Shown piece by piece: positions 1-7,875 of a stretch of 64,000 bases of DNA. The position numbers and the translations under genes are program-made. The DNA lies in NCBI GenBank assembly GCA_044228795.1, contig JBGAUE010000016.1, positions 1-64,000 of the forward strand, read 5' to 3'. The notes beneath the pieces were generated by a model. That model worked only from the letters and a program-made list of their open reading frames with translations. It was not told the DNA's origin and searched no databases. The DNA is from M0108 sp044228795. GTDB taxonomy: Bacteria > Pseudomonadota > Gammaproteobacteria > Chromatiales > Chromatiaceae. Numbering within the stretch: the first letter of the stretch is position 1; every line of letters starts with the position of its first letter.

Positions 1-50
1 TCAGCGAGATTCTCAACAACGTCGGTTCACGCTATAACCTGGCTTTCTAG
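1..50 (+). CDS. C-terminal tail of a protein, possibly outer-membrane beta-barrel (partial)
   Basis: The first 47 bases read as an open frame ending in TAG at 48-50. The last residues are ...GSRYNLAF, a terminal Phe with hydrophobic residues at -3 and -5 (Leu, Tyr). That pattern is the usual C-terminal beta-signal recognised by the BAM complex in outer-membrane barrels such as porins and TonB receptors. Only about 15 residues are visible, so the family cannot be named and the reading may be chance. Confidence 0.35.
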   Translation, partial: SEILNNVGSRYNLAF

Positions 51-74
51 TTTAAAGAACTATTTGTGAATGAC

Positions 75-170
75 TTAGAGGTCGAGTGCCGAGGTCTCCG
101 CACCCGCGACGGACGCCCAAGAATTGACGAGAGCGAAAATCAATAGCGAGAAAAATGTATGAGTTTTCAT
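75..170 (-). CDS. 31-residue ORF with a signal peptide, possibly a truncated exported protein
   Basis: An ATG at 170 opens a 31-codon frame ending in TAA at 75-77. The product has Lys-2, a hydrophobic core (FFSLLIFALV) and an AxA-type signal-peptidase site (VAGA), followed by only about seven residues. It looks like the 5' end of a gene for a periplasmic protein that has lost its body, or a tiny secreted peptide. No clear Shine-Dalgarno sequence precedes the ATG. The surroundings are AT-richer than the rest of the window and show other decay. Confidence 0.3.
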   Translation of the reverse strand: MKTHTFFSLLIFALVNSWASVAGAETSALDL

Positions 171-228
171 GGCAGCCAAGACCGAATTCGGTAGAGTTAA
201 GTAATGAAAAATGCCGTACGCCAAAAAA

Positions 229-479
229 CTACTCAGATTGCTCCCCTAACACCGCCCGAGTCTTTTCCTGAAGTTCCAGCAACCTTTCAGCGACGACCTT
301 GGTGTGTTCAACCAGGTTCCCGTCCAGATCGCCAGGATCGGTGTGAGTCCAAGTAGACCAACTGTGAGATCCCAGTGGCGTTGATTGGATTTACCATTTG
401 GTTTGTATATCCGCTGAACGGAAGAAAAGCAACCTCCTGGAGGTGATTGAAAAGTGGTTTCAGGTAGTTGGACAAGCTT
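229..479 (-). pseudogene. Degraded, frameshifted coding remnant of unknown function
   Basis: The minus strand holds two adjoining open segments in different frames. Upstream (about 479-365) reads KLVQLPETTFQ...IYKPNGKSNQRHWDLT. Downstream (about 355-229) reads THTDPGDLDGNLVEHTKVV...LLELQEKTRAVLGEQSE and ends in TAG at 229-231. The amphipathic, charged C-terminal segment looks like genuine protein rather than random frame, but there is no intact start and a frame change lies near 355-365. I do not recognise the family. It is the remnant of a lost gene at best. The rest of 171-738 shows nothing else coding; 600-660 is AT-rich and could hold the promoter of the downstream efflux genes. Confidence 0.25.
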
Positions 480-738
480 CAGATCCTTTTAGTAGAGGTG
501 CCAACCGGCAGGATGGCCGCTGCCGAGGGCCGTCAAGCACTTCAGTGTAAGTGAACCCGCGCGGCGAGCCAGGCACTGTGATAACGCCGGTAGATGAGGG
601 GGAAGATTTTGTTCATTTAATTGAATTAGCTATTTTTCTTAGGTCTAATTGGCTTCACGCGGCAGTAGCCGGGCTCCAGGTTCCGCAGGGTGGCCATGGT
701 GCATCTTCGACCCTAGTTCCCCGGAGGAGGTGATCTCC

Positions 739-1803
739 ATGTCCAAATGTCCTGTTCTTTCGCTCCTGTTTCTGCTGCTGATCCTGGCCACCCCACTGCT
801 GGCCCAGGAGGGCCTCAAGGCCCTGCCCGTGATCGTCGCTGCGGCTCGTCTGGAGGCCTTCGCAGACCCGGTGGAGGCCTTGGGTACCCTGAAGGCCAGG
901 GAGTCCGTCGCCCTCACCGCCAACGTCACCGAGACGGTGTCCGCCATCCACTTCGAGGATGGCCAGCGGGTGGCGGCTGGCCAGGTGTTGGTGGAGATGA
1001 CCAGCGCCGAAGAGCATGCCCTCATGGAGGAGGGCCAGGTCAGGGTGGCGGAGGCCTCCCGCCAATACGACCGGGTCAAGTCCCTGGTGGCTCAGCGCGC
1101 CGCCTCCGAATCCCTCCTCGACGAGCGGCGTCGCGACCTGGATGCAGCCCGCGCCCAGTTGGTGGCCATCGAGTCCCGCCTCGCCGATCGCCTGATCAAG
1201 GCCCCCTTTGCGGGTGTTCTTGGCCTGCGCAATATCAGTCCCGGGGCCTTGGTCCGGCCTGGTGATCTCATCGCCAACCTGGACGATGACAGCACGATGA
1301 AGCTGGATTTCGCCCTCCCCAGTCTCTTCCTGGCCGATCTCAGACTGGGCATGGCCATCTCGGCCAGCTCCCGGGCCCATGGCGGCCAGTCCTTCCAGGG
1401 CGAGATTGCTGCTATCGATAGCCGGATCGACCCCGTTACCCGCGCCATCCAGGTCCGCGCCCTCATCCCCAATCCCCGCCAGGATCTCAAACCGGGCCTC
1501 CTCATGCAGGTCGAGGTACCCCGCAATCCCCGCCAGGGCCTGGCTATCCCCGAGGCGGCCCTGCTGCACCGGGGGCGGGATCATCGGGTGCTGGTGGTGG
1601 GGGAGGGCGATAAGGCCGAGGAGCGAGAGGTGGATATAGGCGCCCGTCGCCCGGGTGTCGTGGAGATCACCTCCGGGCTGACCTTAGGGGAGCGGGTCAT
1701 CACCCACGGTAACGACAAGGTTCGACCGGGACAGGCGGTGCGGGTCCTGGCCCTGGATGAAGGCACCAAAACCCTGAAGGAAATGCTGGAGGCCGGCCAG
1801 TGA
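739..1803 (+). CDS. RND efflux periplasmic adaptor (membrane fusion protein)
   Basis: This is the periplasmic adaptor linking an RND inner-membrane pump to an outer-membrane channel. The 354-residue product begins with a signal peptide (MSKCPVLSLLFLLLILA...), then a biotinyl-lipoyl-like half-motif, an alpha-hairpin (about residues 90-140, VRVAEASRQYDRVKSL), the second lipoyl half (RLIKAPFAGVLGLR), and beta-barrel and membrane-proximal domains with the typical PGLLMQVEV and VLVVGEGDKAEEREV segments. The frame is open from 649, but ATG 739 is chosen because GGAGGAGG lies just upstream at 723-730 and the signal peptide starts there. The stop overlaps the GTG start of the pump gene, so the two are translationally coupled. 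The substrate cannot be told from sequence, and no TolC-like gene is adjacent. Confidence 0.93.
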   Translation: MSKCPVLSLLFLLLILATPLLAQEGLKALPVIVAAARLEAFADPVEALGTLKARESVALTANVTETVSAIHFEDGQRVAAGQVLVEMTSAEEHALMEEGQVRVAEASRQYDRVKSLVAQRAASESLLDERRRDLDAARAQLVAIESRLADRLIKAPFAGVLGLRNISPGALVRPGDLIANLDDDSTMKLDFALPSLFLADLRLGMAISASSRAHGGQSFQGEIAAIDSRIDPVTRAIQVRALIPNPRQDLKPGLLMQVEVPRNPRQGLAIPEAALLHRGRDHRVLVVGEGDKAEEREVDIGARRPGVVEITSGLTLGERVITHGNDKVRPGQAVRVLALDEGTKTLKEMLEAGQ

Positions 1804-4800
1804 TCCTGTCCGACCTCGCAGTCAAGCGGCCGGTCCTGGCCGCGGTCATCTCGCTCCTCCTGATCGCCTTCGGGCTGCTGGCCTTCGATCGCCTCCCTCT
1901 GCGGGAGTATCCCGATATCGATCCACCGGTGGTCTCGGTGGAGACCCGCTACCCTGGCGCCGCCGCTAACGTGGTGGAGACCCGTATCACCCGCCTCATC
2001 GAGGACATGGTGGCGGGGGTGGAGGGCATTCAGAGCATCGAGTCCCTGAGCGAGGATGGCCGCTCCACTATCACCATCAAGTTCGATGTTGGCCGCGATA
2101 TCGACGGTGCCGCCAACGATGTCCGCGACCGGGTGTCGCGGGTCAGCGACGACCTGCCGGACGAGGCGGAGCCGCCGGAGATCCAGAAGGTGGACGCTAA
2201 CGAGGACGTCATCCTCTGGCTCAACCTGGCCAGCGATCGCCTGACGATCCCGGAACTGAGCGACTATGCCCGTCGCTACCTGGTGGATCGCTTCTCGGTG
2301 ATCGACGGCGTGGCGCGGGTGCGGGTCGGCGGCCGCCAGACCTTTGCCATGCGCGTCTGGCTCGACCGCCAGGCCCTGGCGGCCCGGGGCCTGACGGTGG
2401 ATGAGGTGGAGGAGGCCCTGCGCGCCGAAAATCTGGAATTACCGGCAGGTGGGGTGGAGTCCCGCCAGCGCCAGTTCAGCGTGCGCACCGAGCGGGCCTT
2501 CCAAACCGCCGAGGACTTCGCCCGCCTGACCCTGGCCCGGGGCAAGGACGGCACCCTGGTGCACCTGGGGGATGTCGCCCAGGTGGAGTTGGGCACGGAC
2601 GAGGACCGCATCTCCTTCCGCGGCAATGGCCTGCCCATGGTGGGCATCGGCATCGTCAAGCAATCCACCGCCAACACCCTGGCCGTTGCCGAGGCGGCTA
2701 AGGGGGAAATGGGGCGCCTCAATCAGACCCTGCCTGAGGGCATGAAGCTCCATCAGAGCTACGATTCCTCGGTCTTCGTCCGTGGCGCCGTGCATGAGGT
2801 TTACAAGACCCTGGGGGGTGCCATCCTCCTGGTAGTGCTGGTTATCTACCTCTTCCTCGGCAGTTGGCGCGCCACCCTGGTGCCGGCGGTGGTCGTACCT
2901 GTGTCCCTCATCGCCACTTTTCTGGCCATCTGGGTGTTAGGCTTCTCCATCAATATCCTGACCCTCCTGGCCCTGGTGCTAGCTATTGGTCTGGTGGTAG
3001 ATGACGCCATTGTGGTCCTGGAGAACATTCACCGCCGCCAGGTTGAGCATGGCGAGACCCCTCTGGTGGCGGCCTATCACGGCACCCGCCAGGTGGGTTT
3101 CGCCGTGTTAGCCACCACCCTGGTACTGGTGGCCGTCTTCGTCCCCATCGCCTTCTTGCAAGGGGATGTCGGCCGTCTCTTTTCCGAGTTCGCCCTGACC
3201 ATGGCTGCCGCCGTTGCCTTCTCCATGCTGGTGGCCCTGACCCTGTCACCCATGATGGCCTCGAGAATCCTGCCCCAAATCCAGGCCCCGGGCCGCCTGA
3301 GCCATACCCTGGATGCGCTTTTCGTCCGCGTGCGGCATGGCTATGGGCGTATCTTGGGCTGGTTTCTCCGCCACACCTGGGTGACGGGTCTGCTCCTGAT
3401 GAGCACCCTGGTCGTGGCGCTCTGGCTGTTGCAGCACCTGCCCCGGGAGTATGCCCCTCGCGAGGATCGCGGTGCCTTCGCCGTCCAGGTCAATGGACCC
3501 GAGGGGGCCTCCTATGCCTACATGAAGGAGTATATGGATGAGATCGAGCGGCGCCTCATGCCCTATATCGATAGCGGGGAGGCGACCCGGTTACTGGTGC
3601 GGACCCCGCGCGGCTATGAGGGCACCCAGACCTTCAATACCGGTAACGCGACCCTGGTGCTGGGGGAATTCGGTCAGCGCCGCTCTGGCTGGGTAATCAT
3701 GGACGAGATTCGCGCCAAGCTCGCCGACCTACCGGGCGTCAAGGCCGCGCCCATCATGCGTCAGGGTTTCGGATCGCGGGTGCAGAAGCCGGTCCAGTTT
3801 GTGATCGGTGGAGGGACTTACGAGGAGTTGGCCCAGTGGCGCGATATCCTTCTGGAAAAGATTGAGGCATCCAACCCGGGCCTGACCAACCTCGATTGGG
3901 ACTACAAGGAGACCAAGCCGCAACTGCGGGTAGCGATTGACCAGGCCCAGGCGGCGGACCTGGGGGTTACCGCCGGGGCCATCGGCCGTACTTTGGAGAC
4001 CATGCTGGGCTCCCGCAAGGTCACCAGTTTCATCCGCGAGGGTGAGGAATACGACCTCATTCTGGAGGGGCAACGCGATAGCCAGCGCACACCGGGGGCT
4101 CTGGATAACCTGCAGGTCCGCTCCCGGCGCAGCGGCGAACTGATCCCCCTGGCCAATCTGGTGACGGTAACCGAGTGGGCGGACTCTCGTAGCCTCAATC
4201 GCTACAATCGGCTGCGGGCTATCACCCTGGAGGCTAATTTGGCGGAGGGTCTGGCCCTGGGAAGGGCCCTGGACTTTTTGGCGGGGCTGGTGAAGGCCCA
4301 TCTGCCGCAGCAGGCCCGAGTCGATTACAAGGGTCAGTCCCGGGATTTTCGTGCCAGTACGGCAGGCGTCCTGTTTGTCTTTATCCTAGGGGTGGTGGTG
4401 GTCTATCTGGTGCTGGCCGCCCAGTTCGAGAGTTGGATCCATCCCCTCATCATCATGCTCACCGTGCCTCTAGCCATGGCCGGCGCCCTGCTGGCCCTGT
4501 GGCTGACTGGCCAGAGCCTCAACCTCTACAGTGAAATCGGCCTCATCATGCTGGTGGGGCTGGCCGCTAAGAACGGCATCCTGATCGTGGAATTCGCTAA
4601 CCAGCTACGTGAACAGGGGCGGGAATTCAGTGCCGCCCTGATGGAGGCGTCCGAAATCCGCCTGCGCCCTATCGTCATGACCAGCATTACCACAGCGGCC
4701 GGGGCCGTGCCCTTGCTTCTGGGTTCCGGGGCCGGCGCCGAGACTCGCCTCGTCATAGGTACCGTCATCCTCGCCGGGGTTCTGGCGGCGACCCTGTTCA

Positions 4801-4907
4801 CGCTTTTCGTCGTCCCGGTGGCTTATCAGGTCCTGGCTCGCCGCACCGGTTCTCCCGGCGCCGTCGCCCGCCGCCTGGCCATCGAGGAGGCGGCTACGTT
4901 GGAGTAG
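1800..4907 (+). CDS. RND family efflux permease (AcrB/MdtB-like, HAE1 type)
   Basis: This is a proton-driven inner-membrane pump of 1035 residues, the normal size for hydrophobe/amphiphile RND exporters. It starts with the typical MILSDLAVKRPVLAAV helix and PDIDPPVVSVETRYPGA. Other landmarks are the TM4 proton-relay pair in GLVVDDAIVVLENI (around residue 400), two large periplasmic loops, and a second membrane half with GLAAKNGILIVEF and LRPIVMTS. It starts at GTG 1800, overlapping the adaptor stop codon, so adaptor and pump form a two-gene operon. The charged TM4 residues argue for a drug/solvent exporter rather than a heavy-metal pump. The actual substrate is unknown. Confidence 0.95.
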   Translation: MILSDLAVKRPVLAAVISLLLIAFGLLAFDRLPLREYPDIDPPVVSVETRYPGAAANVVETRITRLIEDMVAGVEGIQSIESLSEDGRSTITIKFDVGRDIDGAANDVRDRVSRVSDDLPDEAEPPEIQKVDANEDVILWLNLASDRLTIPELSDYARRYLVDRFSVIDGVARVRVGGRQTFAMRVWLDRQALAARGLTVDEVEEALRAENLELPAGGVESRQRQFSVRTERAFQTAEDFARLTLARGKDGTLVHLGDVAQVELGTDEDRISFRGNGLPMVGIGIVKQSTANTLAVAEAAKGEMGRLNQTLPEGMKLHQSYDSSVFVRGAVHEVYKTLGGAILLVVLVIYLFLGSWRATLVPAVVVPVSLIATFLAIWVLGFSINILTLLALVLAIGLVVDDAIVVLENIHRRQVEHGETPLVAAYHGTRQVGFAVLATTLVLVAVFVPIAFLQGDVGRLFSEFALTMAAAVAFSMLVALTLSPMMASRILPQIQAPGRLSHTLDALFVRVRHGYGRILGWFLRHTWVTGLLLMSTLVVALWLLQHLPREYAPREDRGAFAVQVNGPEGASYAYMKEYMDEIERRLMPYIDSGEATRLLVRTPRGYEGTQTFNTGNATLVLGEFGQRRSGWVIMDEIRAKLADLPGVKAAPIMRQGFGSRVQKPVQFVIGGGTYEELAQWRDILLEKIEASNPGLTNLDWDYKETKPQLRVAIDQAQAADLGVTAGAIGRTLETMLGSRKVTSFIREGEEYDLILEGQRDSQRTPGALDNLQVRSRRSGELIPLANLVTVTEWADSRSLNRYNRLRAITLEANLAEGLALGRALDFLAGLVKAHLPQQARVDYKGQSRDFRASTAGVLFVFILGVVVVYLVLAAQFESWIHPLIIMLTVPLAMAGALLALWLTGQSLNLYSEIGLIMLVGLAAKNGILIVEFANQLREQGREFSAALMEASEIRLRPIVMTSITTAAGAVPLLLGSGAGAETRLVIGTVILAGVLAATLFTLFVVPVAYQVLARRTGSPGAVARRLAIEEAATLE

Positions 4908-4991
4908 TGACCGGGTAGCCAGGGAAATCCTCGGGCTGTAACTCCGACGACCAGGCCAACCGCCGCTGCGCTCTGGGACTTGTCGGAAACA

Positions 4992-5348
4992 TCACATCCG
5001 TATCCGATAGTCCTCCAGGTTTCCACCTCGCTCCAGTAATTTCTGTACCCAATCCGGTCGCCGTCCGATCCCATCCCAAAGTTTTCCCCGCCTGCTGCGG
5101 TATAAACGGGGGATATTGTCGTTTATGAGGGGCAGAACATACTTGGATCTATGGCCGGCAGCGCCATTGGTGAAACTTAGTTCGTATGGTCTTATTTTAT
5201 ATTTTTTGATTTGGGTATTGATTTCTGTAATAGCGGCAGTCTTTTCCGCGTTAAAAATCTCGTCGTACTGTGCTTGCAGGGCGGCGATTCGCGCATTGAG
5301 CGAGCGAATATCCGTGTCGTTTTCAATCGGAGTTTTAGGAGGCGTCAT
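4992..5348 (-). CDS. H-NS-family nucleoid-associated protein
   Basis: A 118-residue basic protein with an N-terminal coiled coil (about residues 11-50, SLNARIAALQAQYDEIF) and a C-terminal H-NS DNA-binding motif. The motif KLWDGIGRRPDWVQ (residues 89-102) matches the W-x-G-x-GRRPxW signature of the H-NS/BpH3 family, which binds AT-rich DNA and silences acquired genes. The TWSGRG core is altered to LWDGIG, so DNA-groove binding may differ. The gene stands alone and is AT-richer than its neighbours, as are the flanks up to about 5560, consistent with horizontal acquisition. ATG 5348 has only a weak ribosome-binding site. No function for the 5349-5595 spacer was seen. Confidence 0.75.
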   Translation of the reverse strand: MTPPKTPIENDTDIRSLNARIAALQAQYDEIFNAEKTAAITEINTQIKKYKIRPYELSFTNGAAGHRSKYVLPLINDNIPRLYRSRRGKLWDGIGRRPDWVQKLLERGGNLEDYRIRM

Positions 5349-5595
5349 TACCGTGGGACCAACTCAGGGTTGACATATGGCCAGTTTACAAAGAAGTTGT
5401 GCATGGATCAAGGCGACCGGGGCCCGATTACAGGGATGTCGGAGGAGATGGATCTTAGGGAAATGCTTTGGCAATCGGGGCATCCGGTAATAAAATCGCC
5501 TCCAACCGACTGATTTGCGCAATTCCGGTATTAAGGCGATGGCGGGAGTTTTCCCGATCACATCTATGCTTCCGGCGCTCGGGCCTGGGGCTAGT

Positions 5596-6306
5596 TCAGT
5601 GCTCGGCCTCGCGCAGATCCTGGGAGGTATCCCGTCCCAGGTCTGCAGTGAGGTAGTCCAGGGTCAGGGGTAAGCCCAGTTCCATGCGGGCGATGTGTTG
5701 CAGGCTGATACGAATGTGGCGTGGCCGGCATTCCAGCAGGTGGCCGCCGTGGCGTTTGTCCGCCGTGAGAAAATGCAGGTGATAACCGGGGACGGCGACG
5801 GACTGCAGGAAGCTGGGCGTCCAGTAACCGACGAAGCTGCCCTCGATATTGGCGTATTCGTATTCGGGCTGTTCCCGCGCCACCTCCACCAAGGGACGGT
5901 AGGCGTCCTGGCGGGGCATGGCGCGGACGCGCACATAGTCGAACAACCCGTCCATACGAATGGCGTAGAGCATGTTTTTCGATGGCAGCAGGCGGTCAAA
6001 TAAGGCCAACAGGCCGGGGTAGTCTAGCGGCTGGTCGATCTCCTCCTGGCTGTAGGGCCGAAAAAAGGTGACGCAGGCAAAGGGGGTGCGGGTCTCGTCC
6101 GGCACCGCGTAGGCATTGCCGTCGGAACGGAGTTGATAGACTTGGCTATCGATGATGACCATCTCGCCATCCAGGTCGTTGAAGGTGCCGATGCCAAAAT
6201 CGCCGAGACCCAGGATGTCGGCAATCGTGGTGTCTTGCCGGTAGAGGCCTTCGACCAGGGCATTCACCGGGGCCGAAACGTAGAGCAAGGTATTACGGGC
6301 ATTCAT
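5596..6306 (-). CDS. budA: Acetolactate decarboxylase
   Basis: Decarboxylates 2-acetolactate to acetoin, diverting carbon from branched-chain amino-acid synthesis toward acetoin/2,3-butanediol. At 236 residues it is family length. The conserved GIGTFNDLDGEMV segment (residues 38-50) carries the early acidic residues. The zinc-binding histidines appear as HLH (His176, His178) and GGH (His189), and NIEGSFVGYWTP is a further family motif. The ATG at 6306 overlaps the stop of the STAS gene (ATGA), so the two are coupled. This is an unusual pairing, because budA normally sits with acetolactate synthase or butanediol dehydrogenase. A zinc alcohol dehydrogenase lies upstream on the same strand and could act on acetoin (inference). 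Confidence 0.9.
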   Translation of the reverse strand: MNARNTLLYVSAPVNALVEGLYRQDTTIADILGLGDFGIGTFNDLDGEMVIIDSQVYQLRSDGNAYAVPDETRTPFACVTFFRPYSQEEIDQPLDYPGLLALFDRLLPSKNMLYAIRMDGLFDYVRVRAMPRQDAYRPLVEVAREQPEYEYANIEGSFVGYWTPSFLQSVAVPGYHLHFLTADKRHGGHLLECRPRHIRISLQHIARMELGLPLTLDYLTADLGRDTSQDLREAEH

Positions 6307-6638
6307 GATGACATCTCCGCCAGGGCTTCATCGCGGCTAGCGACGACCTCGATCATACCCAGGAAGCCACTGATCTCCAGGACATCGCGAATGGGCGGGA
6401 TGACCTCACACAGGATGAATCGACCATTGTCCTTGCCGATCCGTTTGGCGGCCATGAGCAGGACGCGTAGTCCCGCGCTGGAAATGAAGTCCAGGGTGCT
6501 GAAATCCAGAATCAGGTTGGAATGACGGGTCAGATGTTCCATGAGCTGGTTCTCAAAGGCAGGGGCCGTTGTGCTGTCGAGGCGGCCCTGGGGGGCGATG
6601 ACGAGCGCCTGCCCAAAATGGGTTGCGGTTAGTTCCAA
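6303..6638 (-). CDS. STAS-domain protein (anti-sigma factor antagonist type)
   Basis: A single STAS domain of 111 residues. It starts with MELTATHFGQALVIAPQGRL and holds the phosphorylatable serine motif DFISSAGLRVLL (residues 50-61) typical of SpoIIAA/RsbV-like antagonists. Such proteins bind an anti-sigma/HPK kinase when dephosphorylated. No partner kinase or PP2C phosphatase is nearby. The start is TTG at 6638, chosen because a strong AAGGAG lies seven bases upstream and the homology begins there. It overlaps budA by four bases, suggesting that acetolactate decarboxylase and this regulator are made together. The 186 bases to the alcohol dehydrogenase gene probably hold the promoter. Confidence 0.85.
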   Translation of the reverse strand: MELTATHFGQALVIAPQGRLDSTTAPAFENQLMEHLTRHSNLILDFSTLDFISSAGLRVLLMAAKRIGKDNGRFILCEVIPPIRDVLEISGFLGMIEVVASRDEALAEMSS

Positions 6639-6824
6639 GTTGAAACTCCTTATTTATCATTGGATTGAAATCTGATGCGACCGCGCCCGCCGCGGAAATT
6701 TAGACTGTGTCACGCCCTCTCGCAGGCTGGCCCTGGCTGGCTGGATCGGCTGTTGCGTGGGGATGGCGCCTTGAGTTTCGCCGCTCAGCGGTCTGGGGGA
6801 TGGCTCAAGCCCCATGGTCCTGGC

Positions 6825-7829
6825 TCACAGGTTCTCGCCCTTGGGATCGGAACTCTCTGCGGCGCAATCCCGCTCCCCACAGGCGATGAGGATCTTCAGC
6901 ACCCCTGGCCGTCCGGCCTCGGCAAAGGCCGTGACCGCCTCGGCCAGGGGGTAGCATCCGTCGATCAGGGGGCGCGGGTCCAGGCCCAGACGCAGCCGCG
7001 CCAAGGCGGTTGCGAAGGGTCCACAACGGGAGCCCATCAGGGTGATCTCGTCCACCACCAGCCGGGACAGATCGATCTCGGCCCGGCGGGCGTAGGTGCT
7101 CTTGAGAACCAGGGTGCCTGCGGGGCGCAGGGCACGGCGGGCAAGCTCAAAGCCGGCCGGGGTGCCGCTGGCCTCGATGACCAGAGCCCAGGCACCGGTG
7201 GACACCTGGTCTTCGCCGGTCCAGGGGATCCCAGCGGTCTCCAGCAGGGCCCGCTGCCGGGGGTGGCGCGCCACCACCTGGAGTACTTGCTCTCCATCCG
7301 CCAGGCTCAGGGCAATGAGTTGCCCCAGACGGCCAGCACCCACGACCAGGACGCCTTCATCGGCGCGGAGGGGCCTCTGTTCCTGAATGCGCAGGGCCGC
7401 GGCCAGGGGTTCGCAGAAGACGGCCGCCTCGTCCGGGATGGTGTCAGGGACGGTATGCAGGTTGGCGAGGGGCAGGACCAAGTATTCGGCGAAGGCGCCG
7501 TCATGGCCCTTAATGCCGAGCACCCGGCGCCTTTCGCAGTGATTACCCCGCCCGGCCTGGCAGGGGGCGCAGTGGCCACAAGGGAGGTTGATCTCGCCAA
7601 CGACCCGTTCACCACACCGACCGGGCTGGTCAGGCGCGGCGGCGATTTCGCCGACGAACTCGTGGCCGGGGATGCCGGCGAAGGGGTAATAGCCTAGTAG
7701 CAATTCCAGATCCGTGGCGCAAATGCCCGCCAGCCTGACCCGCACCAGGGCCTCACCCGGACCGGGGACCGGTACCGGCAGGTCCTGGCGCAAGCGCAGG
7801 CACCGATCCTCCAGCCAGAGACCTCGCAT
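6825..7829 (-). CDS. Zinc-dependent medium-chain alcohol dehydrogenase
   Basis: A 334-residue MDR-family NAD(P)-dependent dehydrogenase. Catalytic zinc ligands are visible as Cys37 (AGICATD) and His56-Glu57 (PGHEFVGE). The structural-zinc lobe has four cysteines at 84, 87, 90 and 98 (CGHCAPC...HC). The Rossmann motif VVGAGRLGQL follows in the middle. The substrate is not determined by sequence. MDR enzymes include sorbitol, threonine and (R,R)-butanediol dehydrogenases, and the nearby budA makes an acetoin-linked role possible but unproven. It lies 46 bp downstream of gatA, in the position where gatB often sits, and is likely co-transcribed with gatCA. Confidence 0.88.
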   Translation of the reverse strand: MRGLWLEDRCLRLRQDLPVPVPGPGEALVRVRLAGICATDLELLLGYYPFAGIPGHEFVGEIAAAPDQPGRCGERVVGEINLPCGHCAPCQAGRGNHCERRRVLGIKGHDGAFAEYLVLPLANLHTVPDTIPDEAAVFCEPLAAALRIQEQRPLRADEGVLVVGAGRLGQLIALSLADGEQVLQVVARHPRQRALLETAGIPWTGEDQVSTGAWALVIEASGTPAGFELARRALRPAGTLVLKSTYARRAEIDLSRLVVDEITLMGSRCGPFATALARLRLGLDPRPLIDGCYPLAEAVTAFAEAGRPGVLKILIACGERDCAAESSDPKGENL

Positions 7830-7875
7830 GAACCTTGCCCCTCTGCTGCTGGCCCTGGTGCCTCGGTGACCCGGC

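Noticed and set aside
6675..7697. Long plus-strand open frame (340 codons) opposite the alcohol dehydrogenase
   Set aside because: It is antisense to a gene with complete zinc and NAD motifs. The product is Gly/Gln-rich with no domain, a typical high-GC shadow frame.
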